Source of the DNA: an archaeon
Lineage (GTDB): Archaea; Micrarchaeota; Micrarchaeia; Anstonellales; Bilamarchaeaceae
NCBI GenBank assembly: GCA_020053355.1
Contig: JAGVNI010000016.1
Coordinates: 54,190-118,189 of the forward strand
Direction: 5' to 3'
DNA length: 64,000 nucleotides
A model generated the notes under the pieces. That model had not been told where the DNA came from, searched no databases, and saw only the letters and a list, made by a program, of their open reading frames with translations. The first letter of the stretch is position 1; each line of letters starts with the position of its first letter. A program made the translations under genes and the position numbers. This document shows positions 43,797 through 52,900 of this stretch, piece by piece.

Positions 43797-44058
43797 AAAG
43801 CAATTGGTTTAAGCAGGTTTAAATCCGGCACTCATCCGCATCATAGCCCCTTTTTTCCTTCAGAAAAAGAGTTGGACGGAAAAACGTTCGCCAGCACGGG
43901 CGGGCCCAGGGCGGCTCCCGGCCAGGACTTAAGGGTGCAATGCGTGAGTATCCGGTCTGGGGCCGCATGTCTTTGAGCGATTTGACTTATTCCCGGCATG
44001 GGCATTTTTTTAAAAAGAAAACTTGCCGGGCAAGCGGCCCGGCGCGTATACGTTGGGC

Positions 44059-44325
44059 TCAGAACCCGAGGCCGAGGAAATGGATGAGCACAACCAGCAC
44101 GACGCCCGCGATGCCGCCGATCGCGACAATCCCGACCGAAAAGATATTAATCGGTATGCCGGCTCCGAATAGATTCAGGATAAGGAATATCAGGATGCCC
44201 ATGACCGAGTTCGCTATTATGTACGTCGGGTCTTTCAGGAACCTGTATATCAGGTAGACTATCAAAAGCGCTACCATCAATCCGAACAAGCCGACATATC
44301 CTAGAACCTCAGCCATAACAATCAC
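44059..44325 (-). CDS. BofA-like small membrane protein, copy 2
   Basis: 88 residues, mostly hydrophobic: VLGYVGLFGLMVALLIVYLIYRFL, then NSVMGILIFLILNLFGAGIPINIFSVGIVAIGGIAGVVLVVLIHFLG. The INxxSV/AIGGxxGVxLV end matches the BofA family (pro-sigma-K processing inhibitor), common in archaea with unknown role. It directly follows a paralogue with one base between them. Confidence 0.75.
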   Translation of the reverse strand: MIVMAEVLGYVGLFGLMVALLIVYLIYRFLKDPTYIIANSVMGILIFLILNLFGAGIPINIFSVGIVAIGGIAGVVLVVLIHFLGLGF

Positions 44326-44326
44326 C

Positions 44327-44584
44327 TCAGACGAACGCTACCTTCATCAATCTCAATATGATTACAAGCAGAAGGCCGACAAGGCCGCCGATAGCCACTA
44401 TCAGGACCGTGATTATGTTTATCGGAATCCCCAGGCCGAAGATGGCGTTGAGGAGGAACATGACAATGATGGCTATGATGGAGTTGACAATCAGCGCAAA
44501 CGGGTTCGTGAAGAACACGAGCAGCAAATAGAGCACAATCAAAGCGACTACGAGGGTTCCGAGCTCGATATACGTTTTTGACAC
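44327..44584 (-). CDS. BofA-like small membrane protein, copy 1
   Basis: 85 residues: TLVVALIVLYLLLVFFTNPFALIVNSIIAIIVMFLLNAIFGLGIPINIITVLIVAIGGLVGLLLVIILRL. The PINIITVLIVAIGGLVG segment is the BofA signature. Tandem with a second copy, so the pair may form a hetero-oligomer. Bacterial BofA holds an intramembrane protease in check; nothing here shows such a partner. Confidence 0.78.
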   Translation of the reverse strand: MSKTYIELGTLVVALIVLYLLLVFFTNPFALIVNSIIAIIVMFLLNAIFGLGIPINIITVLIVAIGGLVGLLLVIILRLMKVAFV

Positions 44585-44721
44585 GGATAGACGGCCCAGC
44601 GAACGTTTAAGTGCGCTTCTATCTTCCTAGAACTCGTGTTCTGGTATACCTGACGGCATTACCGACCAAAGGTGGGGCATCAGAACTGTCCGTGCTAATA
44701 TCGAATAAAAAAAGGAAAAGC

Positions 44722-44841
44722 CTATGTCCTCATGATCTTTTTTCCTGCCGGGCGGTTTTTGACCTTGCCCTTTCCACCCTTGCTCTTCTTTGCGCGCCCT
44801 TTAGCCGCAGTCATTCTTCCGCCTCTGCTTACTTTCGCCAT
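44722..44841 (-). CDS. Small very basic protein (39 aa)
   Basis: ATG 44841 to TAG 44722-44724, with a strong Shine-Dalgarno (GAGGTG five bases upstream). About half of the residues are Lys, Arg or Gly (VSRGGRMTAAKGRAKKSKGG ... NRPAGKKIMRT). Looks like a nucleic-acid- or ribosome-associated mini-protein. No family recognised. Confidence 0.6.
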   Translation of the reverse strand: MAKVSRGGRMTAAKGRAKKSKGGKGKVKNRPAGKKIMRT

Positions 44842-44936
44842 ATTTACACCTCGTTGGTGGGATTTTCGATTATCGCACCATTGAGGACAACCTGGCTGAG
44901 CATTAATAACCTTCTGTCAATTTCAAAATTATCCAT

Positions 44937-45680
44937 TTACGATTTCGACCTGCTCCAAAACAAGAACCCGGCAATCGCCATCAGTATGAATCCGGACGCG
45001 CATTTGCCCTTCTCTTCAGCAGGCGCAGCAGGCTCTTCCGGCTGCTCCGTCTGGCCGGACTGTCCGTCATCGACAACCAGCGGCTCGCCGGATGTGCCAT
45101 CCGATTCGTTATCCTGCGTTCCTGCAGGCGGGGCTGTTTCATTCTGCTGGGTCTGGTTCTGGGCTGGTGGCTGAGCCGGCTGCTGGACGGGCGGCTGGGC
45201 TGATAGGCCCGGGATGGCGAACTGAGTGAGCGTGATTACTGGCGCATCGGGGCTGTCGACGCTTTGTTTCAAGAGCAGCCCGCTCTGCTTGTCATATACC
45301 TTCGTGGTTTTCGCGCCGCTGACGGTGTCTTCGAGCGTTATGGTGTTCCATTGCCTTCCGGCGAAAGTCTGCGCGCTTTCACCAACAACGCTGAAATCGC
45401 CCACCGTGCCGCCGACCGTCGCTGATGAGAGCAGCGTATTGTCGAACCAGAACTGGCCCGAATCCGCGCTCGCGTTCTCGGTGGCTTTGTTCGTTTTACC
45501 CGTGGATGACGGGACGACGTTGAACTTTATATCGCTGCCGTTCGCGCTGACGACGTTGAATGCGATGCTGTCAGTGCCTGCCGAATAGGTCAGGCTTGCC
45601 CCGCTCGCCACCCAGCTTGGTGCCGTTGCGAACCCTATTGAAATCACCGCCAGTATCGCGAAAAACGTTTTTCCGTCCAT
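44937..45680 (-). CDS. Secreted protein with Pro/Gln-rich stalk and C-terminal anchor
   Basis: 247 residues. N-terminal signal peptide (FFAILAVISIGFATAPSW), a beta-rich domain to about residue 150, then a Pro/Gln/Asn/Glu-rich linker (PPVQQPAQPPAQNQTQQ), and a C-terminal hydrophobic helix (GFILMAIAGFLFW) followed by SRSKS. This is the plan of a surface protein on a stalk, anchored by its C-terminus. GGTGAGGAT stands directly before the start. Function unknown. Confidence 0.75.
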   Translation of the reverse strand: MDGKTFFAILAVISIGFATAPSWVASGASLTYSAGTDSIAFNVVSANGSDIKFNVVPSSTGKTNKATENASADSGQFWFDNTLLSSATVGGTVGDFSVVGESAQTFAGRQWNTITLEDTVSGAKTTKVYDKQSGLLLKQSVDSPDAPVITLTQFAIPGLSAQPPVQQPAQPPAQNQTQQNETAPPAGTQDNESDGTSGEPLVVDDGQSGQTEQPEEPAAPAEEKGKCASGFILMAIAGFLFWSRSKS

Positions 45681-45745
45681 ATCCTCACCATCTGAAATTG
45701 ATTATACAATTGATTATACTAAAGAAAATAATAAAGAATAAAGAA

Positions 45746-47380
45746 TCAGCCCGGCTCCGCCCTGAGCCGGGTCAGCCCGTCGTCGTTGAAGTTGAGGGTT
45801 ATCTCGTACCTCTCGCCGTTGTACGTTATCTTGTCCCCGTCCTCGAGGTCGTATTCATCGCCGTCGAATTCGATTGTTATATCCGAATCGCTGATATCCC
45901 GGATAGTCGCGAGGGCGTCGAACAGGACGAACTTCTTGTTGTCCAGGTTGAGGGGGGAAGACGTGGCGGCGTACGGGAAGAACTCCGCATCGAACGTGTC
46001 ATATATTGTCGTGTCATCAGAGCATATCGGGTTGTCCGTCCAGTCCGTTATGGTGCCCTGGACGTCATAGTACTCCGAGGCGTAATACTTCTCTATTGAA
46101 AGTTCGGCCGTGTCCTCGCTGTCGTTCACCGAAAGGACCTCAACTGTCCCCGTGCTTTCGCTGCAGAAGTTGTCCTTGCTGTCTCCGGACTCTATCGTTA
46201 TGCTGCAGAGCTGGTCGTTGTCCTTGTATGCGGCATAATCCTCATAGAGCCTGAACGTCGTTGTGTTGCTTCCTACCGTATACAGCTTGAGGAACATCCC
46301 GCCGTTGATTTCCACCGACTCGCCCGTGCGGAGGACGATTTCATCCCCGTCGTCGAAGCTGGCTACTGAGTGTTTTTTGTCGGTTTCGTCGATGTCGGTC
46401 TCGGCGCTCTGGCAATCCACCGCACTGCACTTCCCGTCAAGGCATTCCTTTCCGCTTCCGCAGCTGATTTTCTCATTGGCGATTGATGTCGACGAGCTGC
46501 AGAAATACTCGAGGACTTGGGTCGTGCTATAGCAGCTGTCCACATTAGACACGCCGCTGTAAGCCGTGGTGCCCTTTGTCGCAGTGTCCTTGCCGCCATC
46601 AGAATCGGTGCAGACCTCCAGCGCGCATCCGCCATCCTTGCAGGTGAATCCGCTTAGGCACGCGATAGTCTCGTATCTGACAGTATTCGCATCGCAATAA
46701 TACTCCTTCACACTGGCGGTTCCGGAGCACGTGTCAGGGTAAGAATCGCTTCCCTTTTTCGTGGTTCCGGCGGTCGCTGCAATCTTCCCGCCGTCAGAGT
46801 CGGTGCATGGGGCCTCTACGCAGGCGCCCGAGACGCACTGCATGCCGCTGCCGCACTGTATCTCTTCGCTGGCGGCGTCATTGCCGCTGCAATAATACTC
46901 TTTGACAGCGCTTGTCCCCACGCACTCATCGCCCAGGCTCTTGCCGGGGGCGGTCACTGTCCCCTTCACGGCCTTGTCCTTGCCGTTATCTGAATCCTGG
47001 CATGGGACTTTTTCGCATTGGCCGATGCTGCAGGCATATCCCGAGGGGCATGGCAGGGTTTCTGATGCTGCGGCCTTGCCGCTGCAGAACGCTTCGTCGA
47101 TGTTCAGCGCATCCTTGCACTTGTCCTGGATGCTGCCTGCGCTTCCTGTCGCGGTGCCCTCGCTGAAGAGGTCCTTTCCGCCGTCGGAGTCTACGCAGGC
47201 ATTCGCCTCGCACGTTCCGTTGGACTTGACCTGCGCCCCGGCCTGGACGGCCTGGCATGAATTGGGGTAAGTCAATCCGTCAGAACCGCATACCGGTGCA
47301 TATGTGTCCGGGCACTTCTGAGCGAGGCACCCGGAAAACGCCAAAACCAGAATCAAAGATATTGCAAGGAAGTTTCTCAT
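45746..47380 (-). CDS. Lipoprotein with Kazal domain and four Cys-rich repeats
   Basis: 544 residues from ATG 47380, about 25 bases after TTATAATATG. Lipobox AFSGC, then a Kazal-type domain (CPDTYAPVCGSDGLTYPNSC ... NGTC), a fold that usually inhibits serine proteases. Four ~70-residue repeats follow, each starting C.DSD.GK and containing VKEYYC-like and SG..C..G.C elements, so disulfide-rich modules. The C-terminal ~200 residues are an acidic beta-rich domain. Cell-surface anchored; could block proteases of hosts or competitors, which is inference. Confidence 0.88.
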   Translation of the reverse strand: MRNFLAISLILVLAFSGCLAQKCPDTYAPVCGSDGLTYPNSCQAVQAGAQVKSNGTCEANACVDSDGGKDLFSEGTATGSAGSIQDKCKDALNIDEAFCSGKAAASETLPCPSGYACSIGQCEKVPCQDSDNGKDKAVKGTVTAPGKSLGDECVGTSAVKEYYCSGNDAASEEIQCGSGMQCVSGACVEAPCTDSDGGKIAATAGTTKKGSDSYPDTCSGTASVKEYYCDANTVRYETIACLSGFTCKDGGCALEVCTDSDGGKDTATKGTTAYSGVSNVDSCYSTTQVLEYFCSSSTSIANEKISCGSGKECLDGKCSAVDCQSAETDIDETDKKHSVASFDDGDEIVLRTGESVEINGGMFLKLYTVGSNTTTFRLYEDYAAYKDNDQLCSITIESGDSKDNFCSESTGTVEVLSVNDSEDTAELSIEKYYASEYYDVQGTITDWTDNPICSDDTTIYDTFDAEFFPYAATSSPLNLDNKKFVLFDALATIRDISDSDITIEFDGDEYDLEDGDKITYNGERYEITLNFNDDGLTRLRAEPG

Positions 47381-47497
47381 GCCTAGAAACCTCAAATACA
47401 TATTATAAAACTGCCCGTTTATCGTTGCCCCCTGTGGGGGAAGGCTGCATGGGCCGTCCCCGGCCGGCCTTATAAATTTTTACGTCCAATTCCGGCC

Positions 47498-47779
47498 ATG
47501 GAAGAGGACAAAGCGCTCAAGGAGGCCGTTGCAGCCTTCACGAAAATCCTGGAAGAAAAATGCGGCAGGCGGCCGTTCCTGATAGTCGTTTCAAAAGCGA
47601 ACGTAAAGTTCGCGACCGAGGAAGACCGGAAAAAGGGCATCGTCACCGGGACCGCGAGCTACATGTACCTGGCCAAGCCCACTCTTCGGAAAAACGGCAT
47701 CAGCAAGCTGCTAATCGACACGGCGCGCGTGGCAATAAACCAGGCCGAGAAGAAGGCGACCGAAGGCGCGGAATCCTGA
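47498..47779 (+). CDS. Hypothetical protein
   Basis: 93 residues, leaderless ATG after a clear TATA box (CTTATAAATTT, 47468-47478). Predicted alpha-beta-beta-alpha: helix (LKEAVAAFTKILEEKC), strands (PFLIVVSKANVKFAT, GIVTGTASYMYLAK), helix (SKLLIDTARVAINQAEKK). No catalytic motif. Thirteen bases before the APC permease gene, possibly co-transcribed. Confidence 0.65.
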   Translation: MEEDKALKEAVAAFTKILEEKCGRRPFLIVVSKANVKFATEEDRKKGIVTGTASYMYLAKPTLRKNGISKLLIDTARVAINQAEKKATEGAES

Positions 47780-47792
47780 ATATCGGATTCGG

Positions 47793-49070
47793 GTGGCTCA
47801 TTTGGCACTCAAGCGCGGACTCGGCCTGCTCTCCACCACGCTTTATGGCATCGGCGTCATACTCGGGGCCGGGATATACGCCCTGATATCTGTCGGCGCC
47901 GGCCTTGCGGGCAACATGCTGTGGTTCGCCTTCCTGATATCCGCAGTAATCGCCATATTCACCGCGCTAAGTTACGCAGAGCTTTCGAGCCTATATCCAA
48001 AGGACGCGGCGGAATACACATACTCGCGCAAGGCCTTCGGGAAGGAGTGGCTTTCGTTTTCCGTCGGCTGGGTCCTGGCCGTCGGGACGATAGTGGCGGC
48101 GTCCACCGTGGCTTTGGGTTTTGGCGGATACCTCCATTCGCTGACCGGCCTTGACGCCACCGCCGGCGCTCTCGCATTAATCGCGATGATGACCCTCCTG
48201 AACTACGCAGGCATCCAGGAATCCGCCCGCTTCAACACTCTCGCGACCGCACTTGAGATGCTCGGGCTGCTTATCGTGGTTGCGGCCGGTTTCTTGTCCC
48301 CCCCGCTCGCGGATGCCGACCTTTTTGAATTGCCGGCAGGCGGTTTTCCCGGGATAATCGCGGCGGTCTCGGTCATCTTCTTCGCCTACATCGGCTTCGA
48401 GAATATCGCGAACCTCTCCGAAGAGGTGAAAGACAGCCGGAAAACCGTTCCCCGCGCCCTCATCCTGGCGCTTGCGATATCAACCGTAATCTACATGCTC
48501 GTCGCGATAGCCGCAATCCGCGAATTGGGTTGGGAAGCATTGTCCCAGTCAAAGGCTCCGCTGACGCTAGTCGTCTCGCGCGCCCTGGGCGCATATGCTC
48601 CAATCCTTTCCTATATCGCCCTTTTCGCCACGGCGAATACGGTCCTGATGTTCCTAATCGTCCCTTCGCGGATATTATACGGGATGTCCAGCGGCGGCTC
48701 GCTCCCCCGTCCGTTTTCGCAAGTCGGTTCCCGCGGAACGCCATTCATCTCCGTGGCGCTTGTCGGACTGATAGCGGCATTCATCGCCTTTCTGGCGGAT
48801 ATAAAGACTGTCGCGCAGCTTGCCGACCTTGCCGTTTTTATCGCATACCTGGCCGTCAACGGCTCGCTGATAGCGCTTGCTGGCACCTCAAGCAAAGGGG
48901 CATTCAAAGGCCCGCGGATTGCCGGAATCCCGGTGCTGGCATATCTTGGCGCAGGAAGCGCCATCTTCATGCTGGCCTTCTTCCCGCCCCATCTCTGGCT
49001 TCTCGAGTCCGTCATCCTGGCATGCGGCGCAGCGCTCTATCTTGGCAGGCCTAAGAAGAAATCTCATTGA
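47793..49070 (+). CDS. APC-family amino acid permease
   Basis: 425 residues from a GTG at 47793. About 12 membrane helices. The first helix contains the conserved unwound motif GVILGAGIYALI, and the family motif FFAYIGFENIANLSEEVKD..RTVPRAL-like (here SRKTVPRALILAL) appears in the middle. Expected to import amino acids or polyamines by H+ or exchange. The stop overlaps the end of the convergent cation antiporter gene by 20 bases. Confidence 0.93.
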   Translation: MAHLALKRGLGLLSTTLYGIGVILGAGIYALISVGAGLAGNMLWFAFLISAVIAIFTALSYAELSSLYPKDAAEYTYSRKAFGKEWLSFSVGWVLAVGTIVAASTVALGFGGYLHSLTGLDATAGALALIAMMTLLNYAGIQESARFNTLATALEMLGLLIVVAAGFLSPPLADADLFELPAGGFPGIIAAVSVIFFAYIGFENIANLSEEVKDSRKTVPRALILALAISTVIYMLVAIAAIRELGWEALSQSKAPLTLVVSRALGAYAPILSYIALFATANTVLMFLIVPSRILYGMSSGGSLPRPFSQVGSRGTPFISVALVGLIAAFIAFLADIKTVAQLADLAVFIAYLAVNGSLIALAGTSSKGAFKGPRIAGIPVLAYLGAGSAIFMLAFFPPHLWLLESVILACGAALYLGRPKKKSH

Positions 49071-50037
49071 TTTGAAGCATGAACGCGACTATCAGGTAAA
49101 TCGCATAAACTGCCAAAAACAGCAAGCCGCCCATTTTCTTCAGCCCTTTGTTCACTGCGGCAGCATAGAGCAGGAGGCTGTTCGCTATCACTGCAAACAG
49201 GAGGGCTGCTATGAAGACCGGGAGCGTCACCTCGATTGGGTTTATCGCAGCCGCGGCGCCTAGCACTAGGGTGATGTTCGCCATATTGCTACCTATCGCA
49301 TCCCCGAGCGCGACCCCGTATTGTTTTTTCCGTATGGCATGGAGGTCTATGCTAAGTTCAGGCAGCGATGTGCCTATCGCAATAACCGTGGCGCCAATGA
49401 AGCTCTCGGCAATGCCGAACGTCCTGGCGAGGGATACTGCCGAACTAACTACGAAACCCGAGCTGACCAGAACCACCATCACGCCCACCCCGAACAGGAG
49501 GAACGCGTTCAGCGCCTCTTTTTTTGTTATCTGACCGTTACCTTCTTCCTCTTCAGCCCTTTTTCTTTTCAGCGTGTACCAGACATAGCCTGCAAACATT
49601 CCCAGAAGGAGAATTCCTTCAGCGAAACCTAGCGCTTTCTGCCCTATCGAGCTGTTGAATATGATATAGACGGATATTATCGTGGTGAGGAGGAGCACGA
49701 GTCCGATATCCCTCAGGTTTCCCGCGCTTATCTTGAGCCCATACATATATGCGCCAATCCCGAGCACTAGCAGAATGTTCGCGATATTGGAACCGAACAC
49801 GTTGCCCGCAGCTATGGCGCCTTCGCCAAGAGCGGATGATACGACAGATACGGATAGTTCCGGCAGGCTGGTCGCCACTGCCAGCAGGAGGAATCCAATG
49901 GCCACCTGGCTAATCCTGAAGAACCGAGAGAGCTTTACAATGTTGTCCACAACGAAGCCTGATGCGCGCGAAAGGATTATCACTGATACTGCCAGTGTCA
50001 GTATCTCCTGTGCGGCAATCGCTATGGAAACGGCCAT
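49051..50037 (-). CDS. Ca2+/cation antiporter (CaCA family)
   Basis: 328 residues from ATG 50037. Two inverted homologous halves, each with the ion-binding alpha-repeat: ATSLPELSVSVVSSALGEGAIAAGNVFGSNIANILLVLG in the first and GTSLPELSIDLHAIRKKQYGVALGDAIGSNMANITLVLG in the second, with the essential Glu in SLPEL. Around ten helices. Exchanges Na+ or H+ for Ca2+. Divergent from the CPA2 antiporter gene 44 bases away, so the two ion transporters may be co-regulated. Confidence 0.93.
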   Translation of the reverse strand: MAVSIAIAAQEILTLAVSVIILSRASGFVVDNIVKLSRFFRISQVAIGFLLLAVATSLPELSVSVVSSALGEGAIAAGNVFGSNIANILLVLGIGAYMYGLKISAGNLRDIGLVLLLTTIISVYIIFNSSIGQKALGFAEGILLLGMFAGYVWYTLKRKRAEEEEGNGQITKKEALNAFLLFGVGVMVVLVSSGFVVSSAVSLARTFGIAESFIGATVIAIGTSLPELSIDLHAIRKKQYGVALGDAIGSNMANITLVLGAAAAINPIEVTLPVFIAALLFAVIANSLLLYAAAVNKGLKKMGGLLFLAVYAIYLIVAFMLQINEISS

Positions 50038-50049
50038 CGTTAGCAGAAA

Positions 50050-50070
50050 CTCATATAAATTATTAATAAC
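50050..50070. promoter_or_regulatory. Shared AT-rich promoter of two divergent ion antiporters
   Basis: TCATATAAATTATTAATAACTG between the two start codons offers TATA boxes on both strands (ATATAAAT rightwards before ATG 50082; TTATTAATAATTT leftwards before ATG 50037). Confidence 0.45.
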
Positions 50071-50081
50071 TGATTGTTCTG

Positions 50082-51368
50082 ATGAAACAGGTAATCGACC
50101 GGCTAGCCCCGCTAATAGTGCTCGGGGTGTTCGCCCTTCTACTGCTTTCCGTGGTGCGCTCAAGCATCTTCGGCGTCGTGGAGGAAAGCAAGCACATCTA
50201 CTTCGAAATCGTGTTCCTCCTTTTACTGGCGGTGCTGGGCGAACTGGCTGTGATTTACCTGCGCCAGCCTTCAGTCATGATCCTGATGATTCTGGGCATG
50301 CTGATGAGCCACAGCTTTCTCGTCATGGAGTGGGGCGTTATCCAATCGCTGAACCTGCCATTTGCGCTTCCGGCCGAACCGCCCAACATCCTGCGCTTTG
50401 AGGAAGTCATCCACGTGTTCGCCCAGCTCGGGGCAGTTGTCCTTCTCTTCAAGGTTGGCCTGCACAATAAAATCGAGGGAATTTTCTCCCGGGACAACCT
50501 GGTTGTTGCTGCGGCGGGGGTATTCCTTCCGTTCATCGCAGGATTCCTGTACGCGTCATCCACGGGGGGCGATTTCGCTTATTCCATGTTCGTTGGCGCG
50601 GCCCTGACTGCAACGAGCGTCGGTGTCACGGTCGCCCTGCTCAAGGAATTCGGGCTGATTGAAGAGCGCTTTGCCAAAATCATCATCGGCGCCGCTGTTA
50701 TCGACGACGTCCTCGGCCTCCTGGTCCTCTCGTTCGTCATCAACGTGACCGGCGGAAGCGGTTCGCTCGAGCCGCTTGCGCTCACATTCATCTCATCCGT
50801 CGTTTTCCTGACCGGAAGCGTCGTGGCGGGCGAGCATTTCCTGAAATACCTGGACCGAAAGGAGATGAGCCCGCGCAGGTTCCTCATGGTGCTCGCATTC
50901 ATGCTGATGTACGCCTACATTGCAGAATTCATCCAGCTCTCGGCAATCGTCGGCGCGTTCATCGCCGGGGTCATCCTCAACAGAAGCAAGCACATCCGGG
51001 AGATAGAAGAGAAAACCTACGGGCTCGAGATGCTCTTCATGCCGATATTCTTCATCACCCTCGGCATCCTGGTGGACATCAACGCCCTCAGCGAATTCGC
51101 GGTGCCCATCATTATCCTCTCCGTAATCGCTATTGTAACGAAAGTTGTTGCCTGCGGTGCAGCCTCGCTATGGGCGAAGCTTCCCTCTCGCGAGGCGCTG
51201 ATGGTCGGAATTGGCATGGCCCCCCGGGGCGAAGTCGCCCTGATAATCGCCTCATTGGGCCTGACCACCGGCGTGCTTACTACCGCGCAGTATTCGATAA
51301 TCTCGGCGATGGCTCTGCTGACGACATTCGTCGTGCCGCCTCTGCTCGGCCAACTGCTGAAAAAATGA
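50082..51368 (+). CDS. CPA2-family cation:proton antiporter
   Basis: 428 residues with 12-13 helices. Family motifs: VILMILGMLMSHSFL, FKVGLHNKIEGI, LTATSVGVTVALLKEFGLIEERFAKIIIGAAVIDDVLGLL (the Asp-Asp transport site), and AFIAGVILNRS. No C-terminal RCK/TrkA domain, so closer to NapA-type Na+/H+ exchangers than KefB. Maintains Na+ and pH balance. Confidence 0.93.
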   Translation: MKQVIDRLAPLIVLGVFALLLLSVVRSSIFGVVEESKHIYFEIVFLLLLAVLGELAVIYLRQPSVMILMILGMLMSHSFLVMEWGVIQSLNLPFALPAEPPNILRFEEVIHVFAQLGAVVLLFKVGLHNKIEGIFSRDNLVVAAAGVFLPFIAGFLYASSTGGDFAYSMFVGAALTATSVGVTVALLKEFGLIEERFAKIIIGAAVIDDVLGLLVLSFVINVTGGSGSLEPLALTFISSVVFLTGSVVAGEHFLKYLDRKEMSPRRFLMVLAFMLMYAYIAEFIQLSAIVGAFIAGVILNRSKHIREIEEKTYGLEMLFMPIFFITLGILVDINALSEFAVPIIILSVIAIVTKVVACGAASLWAKLPSREALMVGIGMAPRGEVALIIASLGLTTGVLTTAQYSIISAMALLTTFVVPPLLGQLLKK

Positions 51369-51410
51369 GGGCGGATTTGCCAGGCGCCAATCGCGATGAC
51401 GTTCTTTCGC

Positions 51411-52847
51411 TCATGCGGTCTCGGGACCGGTCTTTTCCGTCCGGACGCCGTAATCCGCGACTTCCGCGCTCCACCAGTTGCCGTATTTCTCGCGTAGTTT
51501 TTCTTCAATCGGCCTTGACTCGCGGATGGCGATTTCCACGTCCTTGCGCTCGATGAGTTGCTTTTTCTCGGTCGCGGCCATGTCGCCTGCCATCTTGATG
51601 ATTCCGCTCAGGTTCCGCAGGCGCAGCGTGAACCCTTTCACGTTGTCCACCCTGCGCGCGATGTTGCGGGCTTCCTCGATGACGACCTTCACAGATTTCC
51701 AGTCGGCATGCGGAATCTTCCCGTCCTTGATTATCTCCTGAGCGATGAACTGCGTGAGTTTCTCCTCGTTCGCCTCGTTGTCCTCCATATATGCGTTCAT
51801 GAGGCATTCATATCCGTCGCCCCTGATTCTCGAGCGGAGCGGCGGGGTAATCAGCTTTATGTCGTTGATGTTGCACGCGCCTACGAATATGAAGTCGCAC
51901 GGGACGCCTTCGACGCGCACCGCCGCGCCGCTGCTCATCGGGTTGCGGCCGACTATCGGGAACTGCTTCTCCTGCATGGCTGTGAGTATGAACCTCTGTA
52001 TGTTGCCGAGTGTTGTGAGCTCATCGATGAACAGCACCCCCTCGTGGGCTTCGTGCACCGCGCCCGGAAGCACCCTCTGGTAGGTGGGCGTGCCCAGGTT
52101 CTGGTGGCCGCCGTACGGATCATGCCTGATGTCGCCAAGGAGCTCGGTCTCGCTTCCCCCGCTCGCCTGGACGAATGTCGAGCGCTTCAGGGGGACGAGA
52201 ACCTTCCTTTTGGACTTCTTGTTCATCTCCTCGAGCTTCTTGATTTCCTCCTGCCTGAGCATGACTATCCTGCCATCAGCCGTCCGCTCGTAGATGATGA
52301 CCTCTTCCTTCCCGTCCATGGACCTTCTCGTCGTGGCAACCCTTGCCTTCTCAATCTCCGGCACGACCCCGCCCTGGGGCGGCATGCCGAACCGGTCGAA
52401 GACGTTCTTCTGGTTCTTCGTCGCGCCGCATTGCGGGCAGACTGTCTCGGTGAACGCGCTGAGCGCCCCGCACCTGCGGCACCTGAACCCGAGCCTCTCG
52501 GACACGAATGTCGGGACATCGAGGGGGAATACCTCGATTCCTATCTGCTTCTCCTCCCTCTTCTCCTTCTTTATCTGGTTCTCGTCCCTGATTTCAACAA
52601 TCGGCCTCTCCGGGTTCTCCGGATTCTCGAGGACGGAAACTTCGAAGCGGGGCTTCGTGAGGACGCTGGCGACGGCCTGCGCAATCATGCTCTTTCCGGT
52701 TCCAGGCGGGCCGACGAGGAGAAGGTGCCTCCTCTGGTAGGGGACCATCTTCGCTATCGCAACCGCTTCGGGCTGGCCGATGATGCGCTCAAACGGGTCC
52801 TTTGGTATGATGATATCTCTGGTCGTTTCGTATTCACCGCTCGCCAT
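51411..52847 (-). CDS. LonB-like AAA+ ATPase lacking the protease domain, with zinc-ribbon insert
   Basis: 478 residues from ATG 52847. Motifs are those of archaeal LonB: RIIGQPEAVAIAKMVPYQRRHLLLVGPPGTGKSMIAQAVA (Walker A at 46-53), HEAHEGVLFIDELTTL (Walker B), LRSRIRGDGYE (Arg finger) and a LonB-type lid. Between Walker A and B, where LonB carries membrane helices, there is a four-Cys zinc ribbon (C123, C126, C137, C140). The Ser-Lys protease domain is absent: the protein ends shortly after the lid and the gene is followed by a convergent neighbour. It may act as an unfoldase or chaperone, or serve another peptidase. Confidence 0.85.
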   Translation of the reverse strand: MASGEYETTRDIIIPKDPFERIIGQPEAVAIAKMVPYQRRHLLLVGPPGTGKSMIAQAVASVLTKPRFEVSVLENPENPERPIVEIRDENQIKKEKREEKQIGIEVFPLDVPTFVSERLGFRCRRCGALSAFTETVCPQCGATKNQKNVFDRFGMPPQGGVVPEIEKARVATTRRSMDGKEEVIIYERTADGRIVMLRQEEIKKLEEMNKKSKRKVLVPLKRSTFVQASGGSETELLGDIRHDPYGGHQNLGTPTYQRVLPGAVHEAHEGVLFIDELTTLGNIQRFILTAMQEKQFPIVGRNPMSSGAAVRVEGVPCDFIFVGACNINDIKLITPPLRSRIRGDGYECLMNAYMEDNEANEEKLTQFIAQEIIKDGKIPHADWKSVKVVIEEARNIARRVDNVKGFTLRLRNLSGIIKMAGDMAATEKKQLIERKDVEIAIRESRPIEEKLREKYGNWWSAEVADYGVRTEKTGPETA

Positions 52848-52900
52848 GAAGGCAATTCGCGGCAACCAGTATTTATTGGTGACTAATCCTACTTTGTGCC

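Noticed and set aside
44611..45174. 187-codon plus-strand frame
   Set aside because: Antisense to the basic mini-protein and to the 3' part of the anchored surface protein, both of which have better start signals.
51411..51470. Frameshift separating a Lon protease domain from the ATPase
   Set aside because: Only 43 bases separate its stop from the convergent antiporter gene, and no Lon protease signature is visible in any frame nearby.
51558..52886. 442-codon open frame on the plus strand
   Set aside because: It is antisense over the whole LonB-like gene, is rich in Arg/His/Ala and shows no domain. High GC makes such opposite-strand frames common here; the minus-strand frame has clear AAA+ motifs.
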